A stretch of DNA of 64,000 bases, from NCBI GenBank assembly GCA_034509425.1, contig JAVTVJ010001755.1, forward strand, positions 1 to 64,000, in the 5' to 3' direction. Of the stretch, positions 36,231 to 47,741 are shown piece after piece. The number at the start of each line of letters is the position of its first letter. Within the stretch, counting starts at the first letter, position 1. Source of the DNA: Eopsaltria australis (Eukaryota > Chordata > Aves > Passeriformes > Petroicidae). The notes beneath the pieces are model-generated. The model did no database searches. It was not told where the DNA came from and saw nothing but the letters and a program-made list of their open reading frames with translations. The translations under genes were made by a program, and so were the position numbers.

Positions 36231-39200
36231 GTTCTGTTACTCATTGGTGATTACATTTAGCTCAGTATAGTTTTGAATAAGAACTGGTTTCTCCATAGGT
36301 ACTTTTTGCAAAGAATAACAAAATGTGACTTCCACATGAATTACATATTTGACAATTAAAATCCTCAGTGTTATACTTTCCAATTACAATATTTTTAAGT
36401 TAATGCTTTATTTTGTGCAAGGTCTACTCAAATATTTGACAGATTAGTAGTGGCTATTTATGTCAAGTATATTTCAGTGTAAATTTTCCCCTAGTCTTTG
36501 TATTTATGTTTGGTTATATTTTTTTTCAAAAGAAATCCCTTCATTTATGTTTTTAATACCTTGGTGGATTTTTCTGATTTCTTGTGATACGTGTATTTCA
36601 AATACAATAGTAATATTTCTGTGTCTTTTTATTTCCTTGGCAAATATGTGGTTTCTGCATGGAAAATGGAAAGGTACTCTTAGGATGTTTCTGACATGAC
36701 TTAGAAGAAAACTGGAAATCATGGCATAAACAATCTGCTCTGTGTTATGAAGAATCACAGTGGAGATGTAGTAAAGAATAGAGAGGTAAAATGCTGATGA
36801 AGAGTAAAGAATGAGACTAATCTTTTAAACTTTCTATTCTTACTGTATTCTTGGATGTTCCTAAATCCTTCCCACCATTAATATACAACGGACTTTGTCT
36901 GATTTCTTTATTAGGTTTGTAATTGCTTTTCTAATAAAAAAAGTAATTTATGGTTAGCAAGTAATGAGTGACAGTTATGTTGATAAAGGCTAATTCGGAA
37001 TCTGCTTCGGACTCTCACTCTATGTAGCTGAACGTAATTTTCAAGTACCATCTGTGTATCATTATTTTTTCTAGATGAAAGAAGTGCTCCTCAAAAACAA
37101 AACAAAAAAGTAAAAAATAAAACCCTTCATTTTCTCGCTTGTGCACATCATTAGTCCATCAAACTGCTATTAGCTTTTTAGTACTGAAAACAGTCCGTCA
37201 TTAAATGAGCTCAACTGACTGCAAGATTCAGACCCTAGAAGAACTGTTTTTGCTAAACCCTATTAAACTCAATAATAACAATAATAATAATAATCTCAGA
37301 TACAAATAAATAATGCATATTGTACAAGCTTCAGAGGCAACATCACTCTGAGTTGACATGTCAGTCGAACACATCTGACACAAATTTTTTTAAAATGTTG
37401 TTAGAGGATGTGACTTACGTTATTAATCCTTTATCTTTTTCTGCCTACTTCCTTAACAAAAAACTGCTGTTTCCAAGTATGTTTGAAATTGCTAGCATCA
37501 CATGCTTACACAAGTGGTGCCTAAGAACATCAGATGGTAAATCCAAGCATATTAATTACATCATTAAACTAACATTTGGTATACCACTGAGATACATTGC
37601 AATAACAATAACCTTCATGTGTAATAAGATGCACAGCCAGCATGTAATGGGAAAGTTATGTACAACTGAGAGATTCTATTCTATACTTGCATGGGGCAAT
37701 TGAATCGACTGAGAAATAAGAAAGAACATACTGCCTTAACTAGCGCTGTCCTGCATTTTATATAAGTTTCTATGTATATAAGGGGGTGTGTGCATTCGTG
37801 TCTGAATATTGTCACGCTCTGAAAGCCAGATAACGTATTTCAGAGAAGTCAAGAGTTGCTTGGTTGCATCTGTTGAAAACAGTCTGTGCTGTGTATGAGA
37901 GCTCATTTCAGTACAGTAATTACCGTAGCTTAGATAAAGCCTGTGCTTAGTGCCATTTTCAGCTGATAAACACATGAAACCAAGCACCACTAAATGATTC
38001 AGTTGTTCTGAGAGTGCTTAGCTCTATGTCTGGGATAAAATCATTTGTCCTGACTGCAAAATAAATAAACAAATATGCAAAACCAGAACAGAATGAAACA
38101 GCTGAGAGCAGAGGGTGGAAACAAGTCAGTTAATGTACCTAATCAAATGGAGGGAGAAGTTTGCTACAAATTCTTTAAAGGTCATCAGAATGCAAATTTC
38201 CACCATGTTAGCAAGTAGCCAGAAGAACGTTCTTAAATTGATGGCAATCTCAGTATGCTAAAAGCATCATTTTTTGGCAGATTGCCAAAAGATGAGGCAT
38301 GCACTTATTACAAAGAGTGGGGTGTTGAGAAGTTATACATCATTGCAAAAATATTCCTTACTAGGGAAAAGGAAAGAAGGAAATAGTTTTCCAAAGTCCT
38401 TTGTGTTACAAATAACCAGTTTTTTAAAATATAAGGAAAAAAAAGGTTTGTGGGGGAAGTCAGGTGTCTTTCCTCGCAACAAGGAACTGTTTAACTGCAA
38501 GCAACATTTTTTCTCACTGGAAAAATGTTGGACAGTTCCCTTTGAGCTAGAAAAAGGTTTATTGACTTCAAAAAGTTACTGATGCCAGGAGACATTTAGT
38601 AAATATTTTACGTTGGAGGAGAGGAATATGGTGCAGCTGCCACTGAAATACAGTCACAAGCTGAGAAGTTAGTCTAGCTTATGACACAGTGTGATACACA
38701 GTACAGAGAACTGAGCTTTGCTTCCAAAAACAGAGTAAAGGGACTAATAAGATGTCATGTTAAAGGTAAAATGTCCTTCCTCCCCACTGTTTGTGCTCTG
38801 TTCTTCATCTTAGATGTGATCCACAGTGATTAAAGCTGGCAAAGGTGCTGTGTGTATCATCTGTAGGATTTCCTGCATTCCTGTTTCCAGACCCAGCTGC
38901 AGAGTTCTTGTTGGCCGAAAGCCTGGCAGAAGCTTAAACTCAGCATCCATTGTATTTTATTTAATGTCTTTGAAATCTGGGCTTTATTTTCTGTTTCGGC
39001 TTTATTGTAGAAAGGATAAAAAGCCCTGCTTTTCGTTCACCTTTTTGTGTAATAGGCAGGACTGGAGGTGTTCTCGCTCTCTGAAGACTTTGCAGTCTTT
39101 TTCTTTCAAACACCTAGCCGTTTGCAGTCCCTGAGTACTGACTGTCATGTAAACAATATATAATACCATGTCGTTACACCAGGAAGGATACTGGACCTGA

Positions 39201-40183
39201 ATGCTGTGCTGTTAGTACCAGGAGAACTTCAGTAAGGAGGGAATGTGGGGAAAAAGACATGCTGTGAAGGCAAAGACAAGAAATAGTAGCATCTAAGTAT
39301 AAATTAGTCAAAACCTCTTTCTAAATGTCTCTGCTTTTCCTTCTAAACATTTTATCTGTTGATGAATGAAGAATGAATGAACTGCAACTTGTGTCACTCA
39401 TCTTTTCTATCAGTGAGACATATGTATAAATAATTTATAGTAAATATATGATATGATGATTAACTGATTTAAAAATTTACCTCAAATTTTACCTGTATGC
39501 AAATTAAACCTAGAAAGGAGCAGATCAAGAACACAAAACACAAAATGCACAAAAGATTACAGGATGATATTTTAAAGCAGTTTTTTAAAAGCAGTTTGCA
39601 GTAACAAGTATTTGTAGACAAGACTGCATTACTATTTTTTAGACCCTGTTGTTTTTGTCAAACATATCAAATATGAATAATCTAAAAGTAGTAAATTTGC
39701 TAAGTTTTCTTTGCATTGTAGAAAATCTCTCATTGCTCCAGTAAAATAGATTACTCCTACTGCTTTAAATTTTAAAAATTACATTTTTAGAGAAAAGGAG
39801 AACTCTCAGGTAATAATGAATTAAGAAACTGAGAAAAAAATGCTGATTTTTTTCTTTATCAAATATTTTAATGACATTTTGTGTAGATAGGGATCTTATT
39901 TTTCAGTGGTCTGTGGCGAACTGTTTCAGATGAGACAGTATATGGAGAGGAGTTGGTACCTGAGAGGTCTGTGCCCATGGCCAAAGTACCTAATAGTACT
40001 CTGTACTGTTTTCAGGCAGCAGCCTGTGCAGATGTACCAGCAAATTTGTCTCACTGCTGGGTATGTCCATTATAGAGTTTTTTTCTTCAGTACATCATGG
40101 GTTTTCTTGGGGAACTTACTCTAAAGCAAGCAGCTGTTCTGGTATCTGAAGTGTGCAAACTCTGGGTGAAGTGTGCAAGATCT
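36231..40183. other. Unique AT-rich sequence, no gene recognised
   Basis: About 4 kb with no recognisable exon. It includes a (TAA)n-type run at 37271-37294. The 127-codon frame at 37320-37703 (+) and 102-codon frames at 38274-38582 and 38826-39134 (+) show no known domain and have composition like their surroundings. The stretch 38040-38260 is compositionally complex and could be a conserved non-coding element. Confidence 0.65.
37271..37294. repeat. (AAT)n microsatellite, imperfect
   Basis: AAT/TAA triplets with one interruption (aac). Confidence 0.9.
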
Positions 40184-40713
40184 TCATAGAATGCCTTGTT
40201 TTTGGGCACCCCTTACAGAATGTCTAGTTTAAACCCTCACACCATGGGGACACCTTCCACTAGAGAAGGTTGCTCAGAGCCTCATTCAGGCAGACCGTGA
40301 ACACTTCTAGAGTGCCCATAGCTTCTCTGGGCAACCTGTTGCAGTGTCTCACCACCCTTACAGTAAAGAACTTCTTCCCATTATCTAATCTAAACTTACC
40401 CTCTTTCAGTTTGAATACATTCCCCTTTGTCCTGTCTCTACATGCTCTTGTACATACTCTCTCTCCAAATTTCTTGTAAAGTCCCTTCAGGTACTGGAAG
40501 GCCTCAATTAGGTTCAAAGCCTTCTCTTTCCCAGGCTGAAAAATCTCAATTGTCTCATCCTTTCCTCACAGGAGAGGTGCTCCATCCCTCTAATCATCTT
40601 CATGTCCTGCTCGTGGACTTGCTCCGAAAGGTCGATGCCCCTCCTGTGCTGCAGACCCCAGAGTATTACTCCAGGGGGGGTCTCATGAGAGTGAAGCTCT
40701 TCCCCTGATACTC
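40184..40713 (-). mobile_element. CR1 LINE, 3' part
   Basis: Read on the + strand, this is the complement of the CR1 3' region: 'ctgggcaacctgttgcagtg' and 'tcaccacccttacagtaaag' near 40330-40370 match the avian CR1 'gttgcccagagaagc' and 'gtgaggaagaa' blocks read in reverse. The 3' end is at the low-coordinate side (catagaatg near 40187, the CR1 terminal ATTCTATG repeat). The copy is 5'-truncated near 40713, as is usual for CR1. Open frames here are shadows of this decayed sequence. Confidence 0.9.
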
Positions 40714-42589
40714 TAGGGACAGCTTTCTGTAGGCATGAAAGCAGAATTTCAGATTATGTTGCTAGATAGGATGATAATGGTGTAGCAGTGTTCCTGTCAT
40801 GAAGAACAGAGGCTTGTAAGTGTGCCATTGTCTTATGACAGCTTTGCAGGTCATCAGGTGCACTGCTGGCAAGCTTTTGCTGAAATTTGAAGAGAAGCAA
40901 AAGCATCTGCTCTGCCAGTAGCATCAGGAGTGGGAGTAAAAAGAGGAAAATGTGGATTGACATTTCCTTGGATCAGATTTGTACGCTGAAAAGCCATTTG
41001 TGGGTTTCTGCAGTACATGCTGACTAATGAGAAAAGATTGAGTTAGAGGGTTTTGCTGACCAGTACTGGCTGCAAAATACTGTGATGGCAAGTGACACTT
41101 TTCTGGGATGTGTGCAGAGCTTGGCTTCTGAGACAGCATTTTGACAGCAGAGGGGTTTTTTTTTTTGCATAGTTTTTTTACCCAGATGATTAATTGTAGG
41201 TAGGCTCTGCTATTAAAATAATGTTTCTTGGCCCAAAAGTGGTGAGAGTTAGCCATAGATTTGCATGTGGAATGAGACTTATGGAAACATTTTCAGTCCT
41301 TCTGCAGTGGGCCTTATGTTGGATGAGTGGAAAGAAATATTTCAGTGCAATGTTTCAGTGTTGACAGGTCTATCATTTTCAAGAAAAAAAGAAAAAAGAT
41401 GTGTTATACCTGGGGAAGCTGAGAACTTTAAATCTATTTAAATACTGGATAGTTTAAGAGAGACTTACTTTTCATCAGCAATGAACATGAGTTTCAGCAG
41501 GACTGGAATTTCTTCTTTTTTATATCGGCCCTTGGTTATCATATTTAGCTATCTTTTGGCTCAGAATGATGATTTTGCCTTATGATAAGGTTAAGGACTC
41601 TTTTATTTTACAAATGCACAGTGTTTGCACATTTCCTAAAGTAATCTGAGATGATAAATGTGCTAGCATTTTCTGATGATAAGAAAAGCTGGTGAAACAA
41701 CACAGGCAAAAAATGTGTTCTGCCAGGTTAATTTTGTGTTTTTATTTCAAGATTAAAAGCTTCTATGCTAAAACTAAAATCAATTTAATGAAGATTGTAT
41801 GTTGTGTTATGTACAGGCATTCAGAAGTATGAAAGTATTTTGTGAAATTACCTGAAATATAAATGGAATTTAGTAATTTAATAGTGCTCATATAATTCTC
41901 CTGCAATATTTCATACAACATTGAGAAAACTCATGAAATCATACTGCTTCTTATGTAATATTTATGGAATTGCAGTATTTCTGGAAACTGTCCTTCCTCA
42001 TTTAAGAAGCATGGTTTTCATAAAGTTACACTTTCCTTTAATTGTTTCTTAAATAATTAAATAATATTACAAAAATTCGTTTTACTTTTTAAATAAGAGG
42101 GGAAATTATATCAAGTTCTGCCAAAGTGTAATGGTTGAATTAGCAACAAGAAAAGTGCAGAAACAGAGCTCAGTACACTGAAGTGGTGCTGTGAGTGGAA
42201 GAACCAAAAAGTCATGACTGCCCAACTCTTTTCTAACAGGGCAGTGTGCAATGTTTTTGACTATCAATCTAAAACCATGTATAAATTCAGTCTGTCAGAC
42301 TTGCCTATTGCCTTACTGCAAAACATAAAGTAGTTTCTTATGCTCAAGCTCTTTAGAGGTACGAACAACTGTGCTCCAGCACATTTTCAAGTAAAAAATG
42401 TGCCTGTTCATGAGCTATAGCTTGCTGGTTCCTCTGTCCAGCCTGGCATTAATATGACAGGTTCCAGCTAGCTATATTTCCAGGAGTGCCCCTGTCCCCA
42501 GGGCACTCTGGCAGTACCTTCCAGACACTTAGCCAGAGAAGATGCGGCCTGCATTGGTTGTGCAGAAACAGTCTGGTTTAGTTATCAGC
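40714..42589. other. Unique sequence, no gene recognised
   Basis: About 1.9 kb. The 110-codon minus-strand frame at 40924-41256 has no known domain and overlaps a poly-T run. No repeat could be named. Confidence 0.65.
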
Positions 42590-43003
42590 TGAGGTAGAAT
42601 AACGAGAGGGCCCTTGGTATGCCTTCAGTTCTGAGTGGCTTTATTGCAAGATGCCCCACACAGAGGGGAGGCAGGAATCCAAGAGCGCGAGGGGGCTTCA
42701 GACACAGACTTAAGAGTTATCTCATACAACCAATCACCAGAGGGCCTGGGGGAGGATAGGGAAGGTCCAAGGTTACCTGGTCCTATGGAATGGGGGAGAG
42801 AAGGGGCCCAGGAGATAACAAAGGCCCTGGGAGGAGGGAGGAGATGATGGACACCATCAGTGGCTACTCTGGTTTGTCCTGGATTAAACCATGGTCACTC
42901 CACTTTCCAGGGGGTACCCAGCCCCTTTGGACTTTCTCCACCAGTGATCTTTGTCTTTTTCTAAGTCGTCTCCCCCTGGGGTCTCCAAGGAAACTTCCAC
43001 AGC
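42586..43003 (-). mobile_element. Probable solo LTR, minus strand
   Basis: The candidate body is 42590-42999 (410 bp), starting TG and ending CA on the + strand, flanked on both sides by CAGC (42586-42589 and 43000-43003), a 4-bp duplication as in class I retroviruses. On the minus strand there is AATAAA at 42645-42640 followed by a U5-like segment of about 50 bp, and an upstream CCAAT-type element (attgg on the minus strand near 42735). The body is GC-richer than both flanks. The inverted ends match for only two bases and a 4-bp flank match can arise by chance, so the boundaries are tentative. Confidence 0.5.
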
Positions 43004-43144
43004 AGCTACAATGAGCTTTGCATTTTCTGGTTCTTTACTCTTTTTAATTTGCAGTGAAGTCCTGTCCTTCCCCTTGCCAGTCCAGGAAATCTCTTTTTTT
43101 GTGAAGACTGCTCAGTTTTCTGAAGGTAACGTCTTTTCTTCTTT

Positions 43145-43181
43145 TGTTTTTTTTTCCTTTCTTTTTTTTTTTTTTTTTTTT
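43145..43181. repeat. Poly-T tract
   Basis: Nearly pure T over 37 bases, broken by 'cc' and 'c'. The lysine-rich frame seen on the opposite strand is an artefact of it. Confidence 0.9.
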
Positions 43182-46100
43182 CATTCCCCCTCTTCTGTTG
43201 CATTTGCCAGGCACCAAGAGATAGATAAAGCTCCAATCCTTGAAAGCAAGTCAGCCCAGTTGCATTGAATCTGGGAGGTGAGGAAAGGAGGAGGCAATTA
43301 CTGGGTTTTGTTCAGTTGCCATGGTACCAAATGGAAAATGTTTTCCATTTCAGTTTAAAGATCCTGTCATTTCAGACTTTTCTCAGTGCTGGCAAATGAT
43401 AGCCCATGCCTTGGAGACCTTTTTCTTTTATTTTCTTTAGTTCTGGGAGGATTTTCTTATTATCAGTGTACAGTGGTATGTGATTGCTTTGCAAATCTGA
43501 GGATCAGGATGTTGTATGTGGCTTTGGGAGTCTCCACAGGAGTCAGTGGAGAGTAGAGGGAGAGGGATAAATAGGACCAGGGAGAACCACTCATGGAGAA
43601 CAGGAGCAGGTTAGCACTACTGGTACTTGTTACACTGGAGCATGTATCACTCCTTTACTTGTATGGAAAATAAATGTGTCCATTTGTGAACGCAGAGACC
43701 AGCCTGAAGAGCCTGGAAGCACATTAATAACATTATTTCAGATGAAACAATAACCAGAACAGTCCCCTCTGAGATGTGGCAGAACTTAAGGAAAATAGTT
43801 CCCTGTGCAGGAATGAGAAAGGGCAGTCTGGCCTTCAAGTATAAGAGCTCTAATAGAACATTTTTTCAATTGTAAAGGTTGCTTTATATCCATTGTAAAT
43901 GTGTAAAATCTCACAGTGAATATTTTGCAAGGATTATTTGGAATTTTCAGCAACATTCTGAGTTCATCATCTCACTTGGTGTCATATTATCCCTATGAAG
44001 CTTCATGTGATATGCCTGTTTATCCTGAGAAACTATTTCCTCAGAAGAATTATATTCTCTTCTGCTACACTTTTGTCCAGAAGCAACATCAATAAAATAA
44101 TAAAAGTATTAAAATCTCTTCCAGTATTTTAAGACATAGCTTAACTCTTCCTCATCCCAAAACACAGCTAAACAAATACAAACCTGGTACTTCAAAATTT
44201 TGGCCTTTTACAGTAATATTGCTCAGACACTGAGATACACTAACATAGATATTGTAGAGCTTACAGGGTATTCAATAAACATATAAAAATAATAGGTCTT
44301 GCTACTTGGTAGTGCTCTGACAACCAGTAGTATGGGATAAACAACATAAATACTTTGAGTGTGTGTCATGGAATTTTTCAAATTTCACTCGTAGATTTGG
44401 ACTAGTAATGATCAAACGACAGTGAGAGTAGGTGGTAGCCTGTCTGGCAATGGAGTTCATACACACTTTCAAAGAAACCATGTACTTTATAATTTTTCTT
44501 CTCACTTTGAAGTTCTCAGTTACAATGAGGGTGTGAAATAAAGAATTAGGGAAAGATATCTCAGTCTGGTAAATTACTGAGAGCAAAAAAAATAGCCCAT
44601 ATTGATTACTGAACACTAATTATTAAAATTATTTAATCACACTGAAAGTTTAGGCTGTGGATTTTCTTCAGGGTTTTCAGATGATGCATGCATTGCAAAC
44701 ATGTGGACCATTCACAGCTTTTATAATTGAAAGAGAACTGATTTACAGAACAGACCTTTACATATGAATTCTTTTCACAGTTTTGCTCCTGGTTCTCTGA
44801 GCTGTGGTAAATACCAGAGATCTAAAACAAGATTCTCTTGTCATGCTTTGAGTCTGCATAGCCAAAATAGCACAGCTATGAAATATTTTACTTTCCTTCA
44901 AGTCTCATTCCAATGCCTTCCTGGTTATTAAGTCCATCCAGGTGTGATCTGTTTTTACCCTTTATTTGGAGTTTGGTACACCACGTGGTTTATTCTGGTT
45001 GTTCATTACCGGGGCTTCTTGTACATTCACTTGGTGGGGCGCAAACTTATATCAGATAACAACTGTTAAGTCAGTTTGTGACTGCAGAGTAGTAGGAGGG
45101 ATGCAGCAAGGATGGCAGGATACAGAGCTATGCAGATTCATGGTCGACGAGTGCAGTGTGAAGCAGAAGACCTTCTGCATAAAATTTTCTCCCCAGAATT
45201 TAATGCACATTACACTTTGCTGGTTATCAAAGCATGCATGTCAGAGAACTGTCAAACCAATATGTTTATCCAATGACTAGGTTGCTATGATTCACTTCAG
45301 AATACACAACAAGCTTTAAGAGTTACTGAAAGAGAAAAAATCTTAAGTGAAAAAATTTTGTAGACTGCAGTTTACATTGGTTAGTCTTCAAAACTGCGCC
45401 TTTGACACTCAAACCCAGTGCTGTGGAGCTGAATGCAGAAAAGTGGCACACTGGACTCTTACGTTTTCAGATTGTATGTTAGCAGGCATCTGAACCTAGA
45501 CATCATGCATAAGCTTAGAAATGCAGCAAGCTCAGCTGTTGTCTGTTATGAGGACAATGCTTCAGGAATGATTACAAAATAAATTATTGGCCAAATTACT
45601 GAAGCTGTTTGGAATTTCATGCCAGATTTTTGATCTCCCTTCCATGGTGGATGTTTGATGACAAAGGATTTAATTTTGGGAGAGTGAGAAGGGGAAAAAA
45701 AAAGCTGATGCGAAGGTCAAGGCACAAACAGACAAAGACAATACAGTTGCAGAGTTGGTGGTTGGTAATACTCCACAGATTTATTCTACAAACCCAGAGA
45801 TTTCTTTGTAAAACTCATTTTCAAAAGGATCTTTTACCTGCCACATGACATCCTCAAGGTGTATAGGATTAATGGCTACTGCTAACATTTCGTATTTGTT
45901 TTGCCAATAGTAGTCCATTAATTCTAAGTTCATCTCTTTTTTAAAACTATTTAATTATAAATTAAATAGCAAATTTCTTTTCTTAATATAAAATGAAATA
46001 AAATACTGCAGTGAGTGTAACCAAAATGTGAAAATGTCAAAAATGCAAGAAAGAGATCGAAATTAAAATAAACCTAACAAATGCTTGGTGACTAGGTTTC

Positions 46101-46527
46101 AGATCCCATTTATCAAATTCAGGGAAAGCTCTTTTCAGTCATACCTCTTAATTAGTCAACAGAGGTATGAGTCAGCAACTCTTTCTACCTCAGCAAAATA
46201 ACCTCTTGACTGGATAAAAGACTGAGTTCTCCCTGAAAAAGGGACATTGATAAGTTTTGATAAAATTTGTGTTGCTGAATATTAAAATACTCTACCATGT
46301 TGTGATTCTTATTCTTTTGTCTAAGTCATGCAAACTAAGTCGTACAAAAGCTAAGTCATGCAGACTCTGGCATCAATCTCTTGTCGTGTTAGTCACAAAC
46401 CCCAAGTGTGCTGAAGTCTCAGTAGTCAAAATCAAAGCCTGGGAGTGAAACACCTATAACTGAATGTCCTAATTAGTCTGTCAAAAATCTACACTGAGCT
46501 GCCCCTGCCAATGTTGGTATCTTGTAG

Positions 46528-46660
46528 TTTTGGTGGGGTTTTTTGTTTGTTTTTTGGTGGTTTTTTTTTTGTTTGTTTGTTTTTGTTGTTTTGAGGTATT
46601 TTATTTGTTTTCTTTTTGTTTTTGTTTCATTTTGTTTGGTTTTGTTGTTTTTTCATTTTT
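46528..46660. repeat. T/G-rich low-complexity tract
   Basis: About 130 bases built almost only of T and G (ttttgtttgtttgttt type words), with very few A or C. It encodes a Phe/Val/Cys-only frame on the + strand that is not a gene. Confidence 0.9.
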
Positions 46661-47642
46661 GATAAAACTTGGTATTTTGGGATTTTCTTTTTTTAAATGT
46701 ACTGTATTCCACTTTAAAAAAATTCACACAAGTGTAAACTGTTCCCATCTTTATCAGTGAAAACAGTTGCACGTCCTGTGGCTGTAGCGTAGCACAAAGA
46801 TTGCTCAAGTATAACACACTCAGAGACACAGATCCCATCCTTGTCAGGGAATTGGCAGAAATTCAATAAGGAGACAATTTAGGAAGAATCCTAATGTCCT
46901 TGGGTTAGCAGGCAGTGGTTATAAATTGAAGGTGATATGCTTGGCCAACAAGAAAGAGAGCAGAAAACTTCTTGGAGGAGACCCCATACAGAACCTCTCC
47001 ATCTGGTTTATACGTAGGATAACAGCAGGGACAGAGCAGTAGGACTTAGTGGGCAATTTCAATATTATGTGAAAATATTACTGATATCAAAAGAATTCTT
47101 AGGAAGCAATTACACAAAAAGAATGACAGAGGATCTTGATCACAAAATATTTCTGTAAGAAACAGATGAGTAAACTATTTTTTATGGAGTAAAAACCAAT
47201 CACAAGCAAGGTGTTCTTAAAATGGGAAAAAATGCTGAAGATCTTTGATCTTTTCTCTCTGAGGAGAAAACAAACCAAAGAATGTAAAACAGCTATTTCA
47301 TGATGCATTTCTTAAGTTTCAAAACCAGGCAGTTATATTTTGCTATTGTACCTTGCAGTGTTTTCTCCTTTTTTAGGTTATTAAGAAAGTTTTGAATAGA
47401 AAAGATAACAAATCCTAGAGAAGATGTGATTTCCCCCTCTCTGTCTCCCCTCCCGCCTGTAAGCCTTCACGTCAAGGTTGGGTGCATTTGTGAGAAAATG
47501 ATCAAGCTGGACTCAGGTTACTGAGTTTACTCAGGAATAATTTTTAAAATCTGGGGATGGTGGTATTGGATAACCTATTATCACAATTTCATTGGTGCCC
47601 TAACAAATTTTGCTGGCCTCTTTGTCACACTTTTGTTGATTA

Positions 47643-47741
47643 ACAAGAAACTGCTTTAGGTGACCCTGCCTTGGCAGGGGGGTTGAAAAAGATGATTTCC
47701 AAAGGTCCCTTTCAACCCTAACAATGCTGTGATTCTGTAAT
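47643..47741 (+). mobile_element. CR1 LINE 3' tail
   Basis: The sequence 'aggtgaccctgccttggcag' and 'aaaggtccctttcaacccta' followed by 'gctgtgattctgtaatg' is the terminal 90 bases or so of an avian CR1, including its ATTCTGT-type end repeat. It is a strongly 5'-truncated copy. Confidence 0.9.

Larger units (their letters stand above)
43004..47642. other. Unique sequence, no gene recognised
   Basis: About 4.6 kb. It begins with a long T-run (43145-43181) and contains the T/G-rich tract at 46528-46660. The 104-codon frames at 44302-44616 (-) and 44966-45280 (+) have no recognisable domain; the second lies in a slightly GC-richer patch with TATA-like words that may be a decayed repeat. No host exon is supported. 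Confidence 0.6.

Noticed and set aside
37320..37703. 127-codon + strand frame
   Set aside because: It starts from a non-ATG codon, has AT-driven composition and no domain.
43006..43236. Lysine-rich minus-strand frame
   Set aside because: It is the translation of a poly-T tract.
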